Of a stretch of DNA of 64,000 nucleotides, positions 44,223 to 57,900 are shown one piece after another. The notes below the pieces were generated by a model. It was not told the origin of the DNA. It saw only the letters and a list, made by a program, of their open reading frames with translations, and made no database searches. Origin of the DNA: Toxonevra muliebris (taxonomy: Eukaryota > Arthropoda > Insecta > Diptera > Pallopteridae); the NCBI GenBank assembly GCA_963691655.1, contig OY829326.1, positions 99,943,340-100,007,339 on the forward strand, read 5' to 3'. The position numbers and the translations under genes were made by a program. Numbering within the stretch: position 1 is the stretch's first letter; each line of letters opens with the position of its first letter.

Positions 44223-46618
44223 TTTCTGAAAAGAAGAAAGCATTAGAATAAGGCAAAAACAAAATTTTAAAAGCATTTCATTTATATTTTGGTTTTTTGT
44301 TGTTTTTTTTGTGGTAGTCATTGTGTTGTTGTTTTGGACACATTTTGGCCTTCAGGGTTAAATTGAAATTTGGAATTCATGTAGCATGTTTTGCTGTCAT
44401 GTATGTGCGTAGATATTTTGTGATTACTTTCTTAATGGGCTTCACTCTCTAAATAGATTTTGATTAGCGAAGCATACTTTTCTTTGTTTAAACACACGCA
44501 CGCACACACACACACAGACATATATATATATATAGAAATGCATGAAGGCACTCGTGCATATTTGTGTATTTGTATTAGTTTCCGTATTGCTGATGTAATT
44601 CAATATCACATTTGGGTGAGAGTTTGTTTGTTAAATTGAACTTTGTTCATATTAATTCAAGGTAAATTTACATTGTGTGTTAATGTATGTTTTTCCAATG
44701 GATTCTCAAATGCATTTACATATAGCCAGCCAGCATACGTTTATATCTATATACATATTCATATACAAATGGGTATATCTATATTTGTATATATAAATAT
44801 CAACATTATTGTGGTTACCTTTGTATATAAAATTTCGGTTGCATGCCGAAAGTAAGTATTGTTAAGTGAGGAATATCCACTACTTAAATTTTATACTTCT
44901 ACCTTCGATTGGATGCACTTCATAAGCAAGAAATTTTGATTTTATTGTATTGTCAGTTATTTAAACCACAGAAGCTTTTATATAATTCAAAAGTTATTTA
45001 GGTTCCATTCCTAGTTACAATCTGTTCACAATATATATATATTGTCAAACAAATTATATCGTCTAAGAAATCAAATACTAAAGTAATATTGTATTTGTAC
45101 TTATCAGCTAGCAGATAGTAGTTAATGTAAGTGACTGGCTGCCTCAGTTAAATGAATGGAAAATATATTCTGAAAGATTCATACAATTGAATAGTTTCGA
45201 ACTGTTTATGTTTAATGTATACTATGTGGTGAGCTAAGCTAAGAATAATGCAGAATACCAAATTGTTCAAACTTGGTAAAGAGTTCTCAGTGTTGCAGTG
45301 TGGCTTAATATGCCGAAGTATAATATTTATCTAAGATAATTGTATGTAGAATATTTAAAGACCAAGCAACTGCTTTCTAAAACAAATTTCTTGTAAACTT
45401 AGATTACACTATTTGACTATGCATGCTTTTTAAAACTGAGTCAAAATTAATCTAAAATCTATTTCAATGCATTAAAATCAATTTTAAGATAGCGAAAATA
45501 TATTTTCCTTGCGTTTGTTCTAAATCTCAATACTGTGATGTAAATGGTTTGGGCGATATTCTTCTTCATTTTTTTTTAATAGTACAACAACCCAGCAATC
45601 ATTGATATTGTGTGAGATATATTTTTGAATAATAACAAAAGGGACCTGCAGTCTAATGCTGAATCCTAAAGGCAAAATGAAAAGTTTTTCTTAAATAATT
45701 TTTACTTTTGCAGATTTGCCATTGCCAGCCAAGTGCCGTGTAGAATTATTTCCATTTTTGATTTTTGACCATTGCCATAGCAGCACATAATCCACAAATA
45801 CAACCAAACATGAACAGCATACAATGTCGCATATCCATACAAGCTCCCGCAGCTTGAAACGGACGCGAAAAAAAATCGTTGAGCAACCAAATTGCGAACT
45901 TTGGTAAAATTAAATAGCATGATCTAAAAATGGGCGTAATTCAACAAAAACCACGCCCACCTCCCATTGTAACCAAAATGTTAACTTTTGTTCTGTATAA
46001 GTTAAAACAAAAATCAATTTTGGTATTTGAAAAAAGCGAGCGGTGTCTAACAATGACCATATCCACCAAAATGCTTTTTTCTATATAAGACCACGCCCAG
46101 AAATTCACTACACGTTCCACCTTCGACTGTAATAATTTTTAATTATATTATTATTGCAAACAAGAAATTTGGATACACATAAAAAATAAAAACAATGTTT
46201 TAACCCTTCGATGAGCACCTCTTTAGGAGGCGCTAACATAACCTCCTGGGCCTAATTAACCCCTAGTGAATAAAGCGATAGTTATGGCCTATTACAGCAT
46301 GTTATTGCGCAAAATTTAAATAGGGTTTTGTTCACTAAATATTCTGCTATAGTTTGGTAAAAATAAGCACCTTTTTAGAAAGCATAGTAAGAAAAAAATT
46401 AACTTTTAAAATCGATCCGAATTACCAGCATGCGTTTTTCTACTTGCAAATTACAAGCAAATAAGATGTTTGCATAATTACAAAATTTAGGAAAACTGTA
46501 TAGTTTTAATTAATGAAAATTTTTTGGTTTGATGTTTGAAGGTAAGTTAGATCGACCCCTTGTTTGGAGAGTTTTTGTGAAATTTGAGTTCAAAGTTTAA
46601 ATAAACTTTTTTTCTTGA
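44223..46618. other. Downstream flank of ELOVL gene 2
   Basis: No gene. CA/TA microsatellites at about 44489-44532. Around 45930-46100 there is dispersed repeat sequence with CCACGCCCACCTCCCAT. Confidence 0.5.
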
Positions 46619-47742
46619 CGACCTCGATAGCCTAGTGAATAGTGCACTAGACTTTCATCTGGGAGGTTCGGGTTCGTCTGGTGGTTAATTTTCATTACTT
46701 TCTTATACACACCTTGGTTGGTAATGCCAATAAAAAATTGCCACACCGCCGTTCGGAATCGGCGTTAAACTGTTGGTCCAACTATGTGGTATCACAATGG
46801 GTCGTTCAGGCCTAAGTGTGTCTCTCGACAGCCACTCCAACCTAACCTAACCTTAAATAAACTTGAAAATCTTTTTTTTTAAATTTTAGTTTATTGTAAA
46901 ATTTTGCATTTTAAATTCCAAAAATAATTGCTTTTATTGAAATATTAATTGAAATTAATAGCATTCCTTAGTGTTATACCAATTTTGGAACTAACAAGTA
47001 ATTTTTAGTTAAATTCAATATGAAATATATTTTTAAGAACTAGTTTGTGTTAAATGATTTTTATTTTTGACTTTGTTAACATACTTATAAATTTTAATTC
47101 AGAAATTGCTTAGAATGATTCAAGGAGATGAATTTTTATACATTTCATTGTTCACCAGTTCATGGACTAGCGGATCACCATTTTATTACTTTAGCTTGAT
47201 GTGATATTCGAAGATATTGGATTGGATTGAGAAAATGAGACGCCCACTTTGAGATACGGTCACAACTCGACGTATATACAAGTGCACCTCTATACCAAAT
47301 TTGACTAAGATCAGACAAACGGTTTACGATTACATAAACAAAACACATAGATGTGGCAATAATTTGTATGTATGTGTGTGTGTATGTATTTACGCATACA
47401 TACATACATTTTTTTTATTTATATATATTCTTTAAATCCCAAAATTCCTTTCTGCGTCTAAATAAACTTCAAATTCGAAACAATTTGGTATAAATTTGAC
47501 GAATACACAAAGACCCAGGGGGTAACTTTAAATGTTGAGACAATAAAAAAAATTTTTGTTCTATCAACTTATTCCGATTGAATCAAATTTTGTTTTTTTG
47601 TGCTCCGAAAACATTGGCGCAAGAAGTCATGGAGTTTCAGATCGATTCGTCAAGAAACAAAAAAGATATATGTGTTTAAGCTCAAAATTGACTAATTAGG
47701 CCCAGGTGCCCATCCTAGGATTAAAATAATGGTAAAAATAGG
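46204..47742. repeat. Inverted-repeat-bounded region, possible piggyBac-like
   Basis: CTGGGCCTAATTA at 46246-46258 is perfectly inverted at 47693-47705, and both outer sides contain TTAACC (46200 and 47743, inward). The outermost ends match poorly, so only the inner repeat is firm. Confidence 0.4.
46619..46854 (+). mobile_element. tRNA-derived SINE
   Basis: The head has an A-box-like TAGCCTAGTGAA (46628-46639) and a B-box-like GGTTCGTCTGG (46671-46681) about 43 bp downstream, as in a tRNA. The body has GCCGTTCGGAATCGGCGTT, and the tail ends in repeated AACCTAACC. The body motif resembles repeats I know from higher flies. No coding capacity; it would be transcribed by pol III and moved by a partner LINE. 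Confidence 0.78.
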
Positions 47743-47746
47743 TTAA

Positions 47747-49565
47747 ACAGAAAACCTAAGAGATAAAACTATCGTTATCATTTTTTTCATACCATGTAAA
47801 GAAGAAAATGAATAATCCTCAACTTCACTTAAAACAAGTTCTATTTCAGGCTGTTGTTCAAAAATAATATAATAAGTAATAAAAACATGCGCATATCTCA
47901 TTGTCCGTAGTCGATGTGAAGTAAGTATCAAACCAATCGGAATATTTGCTATTAAAGTGGGCGTGGAATTTGACTACAGTAAATCAAATGTTATTTTTTA
48001 ACTTGAACGCTACTAGAAAGCTACTGGTTAGACTGGCTAACCACCATAAGTGTATTGTCTAGTTTACCCATTGGCGTAACTAGGTAGGGGTTGGGGGCCG
48101 TGCCCCCCGAAATTATATGGCAAGAAAAGTATAGTCCAAAAAAAATTATTAATTTAAAGATTATATAAAAACTTACATTCATTAAAAAAAAAATTTGAAT
48201 ATCTATGAAAAAAAGGAAAAATTTTTGTTTACTTTTCGAGTTTTTGCTTTTGCAGCAAAAGCTATGATGAATACTTAAAGCAGTAAAATATTATTAGTTT
48301 CTACAACAAAATTTATAACATTTCCTTATTCTATTAGACATCAATTATTCATTATGCGGCGATTATGCAAGCAATTTTTAGATTGTCCAATTAAAATTTT
48401 TGATGTGTAAACAAAATTTTTTCCCCGTACCCGGGGAAAAAATTTGACTTTTGAGTGATTTTGAAATCGCATTATGCTTGAGCTGTCCTGTTATAAAGAC
48501 TTTGGTTAAGAGCAACTATGTTGCAGGAAAAGTTTTCAAATGAATCAATTATTAACATTGAAAACAAATTTGTTAAAGAAAAAATTACAGCCAAAAAAGT
48601 GTTAAATATATTTTCTGGGGGGGCCTGGCCAAGAGGCCACCACCAGAAGCTATAAGAGAGGGGCCTTTGCGATTCAAACTGGCGGAGTTCGCTCTCTGTC
48701 TGGTCACTATCTCTGAAAAAATGAAACGGGCGCAAGAGATGAATTGTCTGCTCCAAACAAAGCAAAGACCGTCCAACAAATGTTATTTGTGACTTTTGCC
48801 AAAAATCATTTTGCTTCACCAATGATCGAAATTTGCATCGAAATTCACCACAAAACCTGAACTTTCAATGTATCGATCAAAAATGTTAGCAAATTTATTT
48901 GTATTCCAAATAAATCAACCTGTCAACAAAATTAGAATATGTCTCTGATTTTTATCATTGACGATCATTGGAACATAGAGGTGCCGTCGGATTTGGTGGT
49001 CGCGTGGATGGTCGAAGTGGACTATCTTTTTTGCCCGCAACTTCTCCAAAAAATTTGAGCCTGTAGCTCCACCCACCCCCAAAATATTGCAGTAAAAAGA
49101 AGGGGGAGAAAAAGTTATGGTTTTTCGGCTTTGGAATCTATAGATTTTAAAGGAAAAATTCAAAGGTAAAAGGATCACCGGTGTCCCAGTGGTCGTCATA
49201 GCATTAATCGATGAACTTTCAAGAAATTTCCTCCATCATATTTGGCTTTTGCAAATTTTTATACCAAATTTATGATCCCAAATAAATATGTCTTACACGC
49301 AAATTTTTTGTCAATCTATACCAATAAACTAAATACATATCGCAGCCTGAGAATTGATTTGGCGTATAAGTATACGAATACATATACATATAAGCCAAAT
49401 CAATTCTCAAGCGACGATATAGTAAATTTAATGAAAATTGAACCACTTTTAAGACAATTCTACCGCCATTTTGAGACCGTCATTTTGTTTGGATTTCCAA
49501 CCCCTTCCTCCTCTAGCGCAATTTCGAAACACCTCTTTCGACGTGTTCATAACATATTGGTAGTA
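47747..49565. other. Non-coding with hairpins, no gene seen
   Basis: TTGGCGTAACTAGG at 48071 with a GGGGGC/GCCCCC hairpin, and a 14-bp perfect hairpin at 48414-48445, may mark the two sides of a small element. The 116-codon ORF at 48472-48822 (-) shows no family features. Confidence 0.5.
48414..48445. repeat. Perfect hairpin, 14-bp stem, 4-nt loop
   Basis: AAATTTTTTCCCCG is followed by TACC and then by its exact complement. No neighbouring gene explains it as a terminator. Confidence 0.9.
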
Positions 49566-50818
49566 TGAATGTATAAACTCGTATTTTTTTCGTAATTTGG
49601 ACATTTATTGTGAAAAGTGATTATAAATTTATTCTTTAAAGTATTGTCCATCGTTAGCCACAACCTTTTCCCATCTTTCTGGTAGCCTACGGATTCCGCG
49701 TCGAAAGAACTCCTCATCTTTTGAGCCTATCCACAAATCGACCCATTTTTGAGTTCTTTGAAAGAACGGAAGTGCTGTTCAGCCAGGCCGTGTGTCATCG
49801 ATCGGAACAAGTGGTAATCAGAAGGAACAATGTCTGGAGTATACGGCGGGTGGGGTAGCACTTCCCATTTCAGCGTTTCCAAGTATGTTTTTACTTGCCT
49901 TGCAACATGCGGCCGAGCATTGTCATGCTGAAAAATAACTTCGTCGTGTCCATTCTCATATTCTGGCATCTTATCCTTTATTGCTCGGCTCAAACGCATC
50001 AATTGTAGTTGGTAGCGGTCGCCAGTGATCGTTTCATTCGGTTTCAACAGCTCATAATACACGACAACTTTCATATCCCACCAAATACACAGCATGAGCC
50101 TGGATCCATGGATGTTCGGCTTTGCCGTTGATGTTGATGCATGTCCGGGCGGTCCCCCTGATTTTTTACGCTTTGGGTTATCGTAACGTATCCACTTTTC
50201 ATCGCCAGTCACAATACGATGCAGAAAACCGTTTCTTTTCTGTCGTTCAATCAGAAGTTCACATGTGAAAAATCGTCGTTCGACGTCTCTCAGCTTCAAT
50301 TCATACGGCACCCAATTTCCTTGCTTTTGAATCATTCCCAATGCTTTTAATCGTTTATAAATGGTTGATTGATCAACTCCTAAAAATTCTGCAAGTTCTT
50401 GTTGCGTTTGACATTAATCTTCTTCGAGCAATGCCTCCAATTCTTCATCTTCGAACTTTTTCGGGCCGCCTGAACGTTCCCTGTCTTCAACATCAAAATC
50501 ACCACTTTTGAAACCTGACACATTCTAACGTCTATAGCACAGTCAGGATAAGCTTCAGTGAGTAAACGATGTGCTTCAGTTGCGTTTTTCTTTAAATGGA
50601 AGAAGCAAATTAAAACTTCCCGCAAATGTTGTTTTGTTGGCACGAAATTCGACATTTTCAGCTATAGTAAAACACTTTTGTAAAATTATGAAAATTATTT
50701 GACAGATCAATTCTTATAGTATTTTTGGCGCTCTTCGAGATAGAATAGCTGTCAATGTCAAAAAAATGGCGCGTATGATAGATATGAAGTTAGTCACAAT
50801 TTCGAGTTTATACATTCA
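49566..50818 (-). mobile_element. mariner element (1253 bp)
   Basis: Inverted ends TGAATGTATAAACTCG (left) and CGAGTTTATACATTCA (right), flanked by TA at 49564-49565 and 50819-50820. The minus-strand transposase is broken. Confidence 0.96.
49629..50655 (-). pseudogene. mariner (DD34D) transposase, frameshifted
   Basis: Starts 'MSNFVPTKQHLREVLI' at 50655, the mariner N-terminal HTH. It loses frame after about residue 45 and again before 'MGMIQKQGNWVPYELK' (50341). The catalytic core is readable: 'VTGDEKWIRYDN', 'FQHDNARPHVARQ' and 'YTPDIVPSDYHLF' with 34 residues between the last two Asp (DD34D). A Gly replaces the Trp usual in 'KSWGPPG'. Another shift at about 49735 separates the end, whose proper stop is near 49629. 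Inactive. Confidence 0.96.
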
Positions 50819-50820
50819 TA

Positions 50821-53800
50821 CTCCCAATAAAATAGCTAAAAGTCGGCATTGACCTGCGACCGGCTTTCCTACGGTTGTCTCCATGTATACGATTTTGTCA
50901 GAAGAACTTATCTTTTGATATGGGAACCAATTATAAATCTACAACTACAAAATATGTATTTTATACAAGTATTTTATATTTGCCCATCCAATCGGCCAAT
51001 AAGTAGTCAAACAAATTCATCACAAATTTTTAAATATGTTATGGATATTAAACAAATTCATACATGCAAGTAGATTAACATAATTTAAAAAGAGTAACCA
51101 AGCACCTTCAAGCAGACTACGATTTATATGCTTATAATACAACAGCAAAAATAATTATTTGGGAAAAAGCAAATCTTTTTAGAAACATATATCTCCTTGT
51201 AAATATGTATGTAAATAAACTAAGTTTGTACTTACAACAGAGAACAAATGTAGTAAACAAAAAACAAGCAAAAAAGAAGAAAAAAACAAAAGATAATGCT
51301 TACAAATATTGAAAACTAAATGTATGCAGGTATAACTTTCAATGTAAGTATATGTGTGCGTGTGTGCATTTTAACGTACATATATATATAAAAATATAGG
51401 TAGCTAAAGAAATAAGGAATATCGGAGTATAATAGTCTACCGCATTAATAATGCATGCGACAAAATGCTGCAATAATGCACTCAACAACAACATCACCAA
51501 CAACAACAACAAGAAACGTCAGTAACAACAACAAATAACAGCAACAAGGACATAATTTAGCTTCAATTTAGAATTTTAAGTTTTAATTGGATTTTGTCCG
51601 GCGGCCACAACAATGGATACTCATCGTTGTCGTCTTTGTCGTCATCGTTCATTTTGAAAATCCTTTAGAATTATTTAAGCATATCTTTCCGATGCGAAAC
51701 TAATTGAAAGATTAAATGAATTTATTTGTTTACTTTTCTTTCACTTTATCTATGTATCTACAAATATCTACCTGACTCGCTCTTCACTTTCGTTCTATAC
51801 ATATGTATTTCTTTCTCTTTCAATGTATGTCAAACTAAATGTAATACAAGCATAAGCAAGTATACCTACGTTTCTTTGTGCATACATTTGTACATATTTG
51901 TATTTACTAGCAAGTACTGAGGACATCTTCCTTAAACGTACATACACAAGGATGTTTATTTAAAATTTAATGATTTGCTTCGAGCTATAATTGAATGTGA
52001 ATTTGTGTTCGTCCTTTTATGCTACTGCTGTACCTAGTTATGGTTTTTGTCGCTGTTGCTTTTGAGTATATTTAATTAAGTTGAAAATTAAAAGCAAGTC
52101 TCAAACTGAATTATATTAAAGTTATATTAGTTTAGTAGTTATTTGTAGTTTTCAAGTTGTACTCAAACTCATTTTATTTTCATTTTTAATTTGGCTTTTT
52201 GTTAAGTTTGATTTGATATATTAGAGAAAATTATTTCTTTTGAGTGCCTGTAACAATGTTATTTATAGGCATTTTTTAAATATAGTTTTCCATTCGGTAT
52301 GTATGCCAAAATTAGTATGAATAAATCTTAATAAATATGTAACTAAGTAAACAGTAACTTCCTTATCAGTATTTTTTTTTGTTTACACACATTTGCGGCG
52401 TATCTTTTTTTTTAATTTTTTGTTGTTACTCTACATCCAAAACACTAGGTTATATTAAAGCACTGAAAGCTTTAAAAATGTCTCTTCATATCTGCAGGAG
52501 TTCCAAAGATAAAGCAAGATATCGAAGAGGACAAAAGAGTGGTAAAGTAATAGAAAGGATCTGGAAACTTAAAGTAAAGTGTTTGAGGGGATACTTTTTT
52601 TTTAAACGATTTTGTTTTTTAAAATGTTCTTCTTCCATTTAAAAAAAAATTACCGATGATGCAATTAAAATTGAAATGAATTCTATTTGTTGGAAGTCTG
52701 AATTAAAAACTGGAAGTCTGAATTTAAAATTGGCAGTACGAGTTTTTGATAAAGAAATGATTCGAAAAATTCATGATATCGTTTTGGATAATCCAAAAAT
52801 CAAGCTTCTGTAAGATAGTATAGATAACAAATGTCCCATATTAAAATTTGGATATAAAAATCTTACGGTTAGATGGTGCCACGTTTCCTCACAATCGATC
52901 AAAAACGCATTTGAGTTCGTTATTCAAAGCATTGCTTGGAAACAAGTAGCAAAACAATGGATAAAAACAGACGGAAGCGCTTCGAAGCGACCGAGGACTT
53001 ACCAATCGAACTGAAAAATTATAGCTTCTGATTTGCCTTTCATTCGTGTATAAATATAATTCACACAACATGAATGGATGCAAAAAGCTCGGCCATGGAC
53101 CTCCGGGGGCTGTTGTGTCATAATAGTAGTAGTCAGGGCCGTAGCCAGAAATTTTTTTCGGGGGGGGAGGGTTTTCATGCGAAGAAAATATTCATAAATA
53201 ATTTTTATCAAACTGATTATTAAATACAATAAATTAAATCGATGATACATTTGATGGACCCTATAAAATTAAAATTTTAGGAAAAATTTTCCGATTTTTT
53301 TTAATCTTAACCTCAAAAAAATGGCCAAAAGTGACAAAAAATTCACAGAATAATCAAATTAAATTTTTTGAAATAAATATTATTCAATATGCATTCAAAT
53401 GCATTTTTTTATCGTGAAGGACATAACTTCATTAGCTCATTGACTTCCCACTACTGATGATGTACTCAACCTCAAAAAATTACCAAAAATAGTAGAGGCT
53501 TATTTTTTCAAATGATCATCATTGGGAATTTGAGCCATTATCAATGATAAGGAATGAGATTGAGATCTTTCGTGGTGCTCTGACCAATAATGCGTTAAAA
53601 AATAGTTATATTTTAAGATTGCCTCCTAAACTGCATGGGTTTTGCTAATACGATGGAGTTTTTGCGAAAGAACTTTTCACGTTGAACACGAATCTGAGGT
53701 CAAAAACTTCCCATCACGTCACGTTTTAGGCAAAAAATGGGGTTCAAGCAAGTCTAATTTTACATGGATCCGATTACTTTTTCTATTTTTTCTTAATTTT

Positions 53801-54041
53801 TAAACTTTTCAAACTGATTCAGGACGAAACTTTAAATCAAAAACAGTTACTGACCTAGCTCCAGGGAAAGCGGTTTCCGTCAAATAGTATAGTCCAACGG
53901 AAAACTGAAACATATTTTGGAGAACTTGATAAATTCTATTATACAAAAGGAATTGAAAAGTTAAAAGATCGTTGGAGTAGTAAGTGCATTGAGAGAAAAG
54001 GGGAGTATGTTAAAGATTAATAAAGATTTTTACCAATGAAG
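50821..54041. other. Non-coding, no gene seen
   Basis: Contains a CAA-rich trinucleotide tract (about 51480-51545), microsatellites, and at 53135 an orphan TCAGGGCCGTAGCCAGAAAT end-like motif followed by a G run. No partner found. Confidence 0.5.
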
Positions 54042-54969
54042 CAGTGATGGGACTTATGCACAATTGTGCTAGATCTAACACATTTTTAAAAAAAACTTTG
54101 ATTTCTAACACTTTTAGCACCGATGGTTCCAAATGTAGCACATTTTCTTTTTTTAATCTTATTTTTTATTTATTTTCATTGCGTCAATTTGCTACCTTGC
54201 AATTGCAAAACTATTGTGAATGCCTATTTTATTATGTTAAATTAGTATCGTTTTTGTCATTAGCTGCGTTTTATTCACTACTTACTTTTATTTATGTATA
54301 TCTAGCAGCGATAATTGTATGAGAAAACAGCAACAAAGCCGCAGAGATACCACGTATAATTATAGCTGCTATGTATACATAACAAGTTGTTTAACTACAT
54401 CAAATTCTATTGTGAACTACCATAAGTGGGCCGAAGAGAGTTAACAACTTGGTCGTTTTATTCGCATATGTTAAACTAGCTGGCGAATAAAACGCAGCTA
54501 TTATTTGTCATTACAAATAACTCCTTAAATATTTGCAAAACTACGGATTTGTAGATAAAGAATTTATATTAATTTCTTAATATAACTGTAACATAAATAT
54601 ATCTTTGAGATAAAACAAAACATTCGCATTCTTTAACGTCATGTTTATTCTTTTTTTGTAAGAAACATTTTTCCAAGTTGGAAATAACGCTATTATAAAC
54701 TTTGAGCCATGTTATTGACTTATATTGAGTCTCAAAGTAATCTGTTAAACGTATTCAAATGAATGAATTAATGTATTTTATTTACTTTATTAATATTAAT
54801 AGACTGAATTACTATTAGTAATATTACTATATTTTGGATTTATTGAAAAAAATTATATAACAAAATTGATACATTTTGCTTAATTTAAAACTTAGCACAT
54901 TTTTCCACAATCTAGCACAATTTTGTATCCATATCTAGCACCGTTTAAAAATTTCCAGTTCCATCACTG
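54042..54969. mobile_element. hAT-like element, 928 bp
   Basis: Inverted ends CAGTGATGGGACTTA (left) and CAGTGATGGAACTGG (right, inward). The flanking 8-mers CAATGAAG (54034-54041) and AAATGAAG (54970-54977) match at 7 of 8. Subterminal copies of GTGCTAGAT/TAGCACA occur at both sides. No transposase, so a non-autonomous hAT derivative. Confidence 0.85.
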
Positions 54970-54977
54970 AAATGAAG

Positions 54978-57900
54978 TGTGTTTTTCTTAGTTAGATCGA
55001 GTACTTATTAACCCTCCCAGTATGTGTTGTTACCGATTATTTGTTTACTGGTTCCAACGAGTAAAATTTGGTATAAGATTAGGATTAGAATATTGTTCAT
55101 ATGTAGATCCGCAGGCATTAATGAATACATGTAGTTGCTAAGTAATTCTGTATGAGATAAGCTTAGTTTCACTTCCATACCTGAGGAATGTTTCTTTGAT
55201 GTTGATGTCAACGCGGAGTAATTCTCAGATCAGTCAGTCAATTTAAATCTTTATATTGCAGAGCTTGTGCGAGGGCAATTGATAGATTATAATCTACAAA
55301 GTTCAAGTTCTCAAGTGAACGGGTGAGGCTCTTCATGTTATTTCTCTACTGTCGAAGAAAACTAAGTTTATCATACGTTCGCCTGGCACAATTGCAAACA
55401 GAAGAATTGAAAGAGGGCAGAAGAAGTGAATCCTGCATTGGTAGTAAATGACTCCCTGATGTTGCCAGTGTATAATACTCCTAACTCGAATTATCTTGTG
55501 GAAAATTCACTTTCTTTGCAGAGATCTCCATATCGTGCTACACCTAAGTCGGTTTCATTAAGCTATCTTAAAGTAGTCTAATGACATAGATTTATATCTC
55601 ATGTATGCTCAGTGGATTCCAGGATTATTGCAAAGAATACATTTTTTATATCTGTAGCTCCGATTTTGACAGGTGGTGCATTGTCGCCGATGTTGGCCGA
55701 TGTTGAAAGACCAATTTTGACTTCGCCGCCCTGGCCGGGGACTTGACAGCGCTATGACCGACCATTCGAACTACTTTGGAAAAATGGGTCAACGTGAATG
55801 ATTATGAAAGAGCCTCTCTGAGACAGAGATCGTAACCCTTGTCCCAGAGTCTCGTTCAAGATGGAAAATAGATGTCAGGAGCTTCTCGCTGCTTACAGAT
55901 TCCTGATACCTGGCATAGTGACCCCAAAGTATGACTCTGAAGCTTTGTTGAAATTCACCGGTACCTCCAATTTTCCAACAGTACCTAGCTTCTTGATAAA
56001 CTTCCTCTGAACTTATCTGAAATGGCGGTTTCAGAATTTTGGAAAATTTTAATCACTTCTTCAAAAAAAAAAAAATAAATAAATTTGCTAAAGAATTCTA
56101 AAAAATAAGCTAAAAGATTTCTGACAAGCACGAGACATATTGACGTCAATTTAAAAAACCTCAACCTTTTCAGATCCTTTTTCTAAAATTAATCAAAAAA
56201 AAAAAAAAAAAGAGGAACAAAGTTGGACTAGCTACCTAACCTATAAAAGGGTTTAAACTTTATATACATGCACCAAATTCTGCCTTAGCTTTTCTGACAC
56301 AAAATTTGGCATTTTTTTGTACTTTTTTTCCAAATTGGAAAAATAGTAGAAAAAAACTTAAAATTTGAGAACGAAAAAAAAATAATTTACTGATTGGCCG
56401 CTGGTATAGGCATACAGCAACTTAGAGCCCTAAACAAATTATAGCCAATTATAACCCTTCCAGCTCCCACTTTTCTCCTCAACATAATCATCTACTGTTG
56501 TCAACACTGATTGTAGAGCATTGAAATATATTTTAACTCATACTTTTTGTTTTATTTTCAACTCATACTTCTTTCGTTTACGAAAAAATAATTTCTATTA
56601 AAGAAAATATAAATAAGTACATAAATTTTAAGCTGCACCTCTCATTTATTTTTCAACTTTTCCACAGCTACTTGAAAATGACGTCAACACAATGGAAAAA
56701 TAAGAAAAAAGAAAAAAACAGCGACAGCAATTGATTTATGATAATGCTAATAAACAAACAAAGAAACAAAAAGGAAAGCAAGCAAAAAGGCAAAGACGAC
56801 ACAAACACAACACATAAAAAAAGATGCGAAAATAAACTTAAAAATTGAAATTATAAAGACGGCTGCAAAAGTAAAAGAAAACTGCGCCTATGTCCAGTCA
56901 CCAGCAAAATCATCATCAACAGCAGCCAGCGAAGAGTGAAAGCGAAAAATGGGCCAATTGAAAAATGTTGTTGAGAAGTTTGTGTATTTATTTGAAAAAC
57001 TTTTTCATTTGTCTTTTTCAAACAGAAATTTTTTTTTTCTTTTTTTTTTTTTATTTTCATTTTTTTTACTTTTTTTGTTTGTACTGGACTGAATTGTTTG
57101 AGTTGAGTATCTCTTAGCGATACAAATACACACTCTTTGTTATGTGATGTGATGAAACGCGTTAATATTTTCGTTCCTTTTAACTTTTGTTTAACTTGGT
57201 TGCTTTCTTTCAGTTTTTCTTTAATGGATAGAGTTGCCTGCTTTCCTTTTTCCTTACCATTAACTTGCTTAGATGATGTCCTTTGTGACAGGCAAATGAA
57301 AGGGGACGGGATGAGTCGATTGAGGTGTACGCGAGTGAATACTCGTACTTGGTGTGTTACCACTAGAAGTAGCTGAGGAAAGTGTATAGCATCATTCACA
57401 TTTTTTTATTTTTTTCACCTAACTTTACCTACACTTTCCTTCCTGCCATTTCACCTTCTAAGTGTAGCTATTGTCTTCTATTCTTTTCGGTTTGGCAGAC
57501 TCTACCGTTTTTCTTCTGCTCCTGCTGCTCGTCTCGGCTTTTTGATTTTCTCATATTGTTTTTCTTTCTCTACTGTTTTGGTATTTTCATTGTAACAGCT
57601 TCCGTTTCCGCATTGAATTTTTGTGGTTTCCTATTGCACACTTTGACGTTTTTTGTTACATAGATTTTCTTTTTTTGTTCCTTGAACTAACTTTTTTCCG
57701 CTGCATCCCATTTTCTAAAGCATTCAGCAGAAGCTTTTGTTTTGTGCTTCTTCTGGTCTGTGTCTATCTTGTTGTTGGCTTGACGTTTCACTGTTCACTT
57801 TTTGATGTTCGGTAATTAGGCGAAATTCGGGCATCATTAATCATTTGCTGTTGTTGTTTTTGTTGGTAAAAACGATACTTATTCTTTGACTTTTCATTGT

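Noticed and set aside
46204..47742. A full piggyBac-like element with ends at TTAA 46200 and 47743
   Set aside because: The outer ends match poorly; only the inner 13-bp inverted repeat is firm, so it is listed as a repeat with low confidence.
48472..48822. 116-codon ORF on the minus strand
   Set aside because: No recognisable motif; another frame is open across the same bases, so it is probably chance.
56851..57399. 182-codon ORF on the minus strand
   Set aside because: It is lysine-rich because of A tracts, has no domain or family pattern, and overlaps ORFs on the other strand. Length alone is not support.
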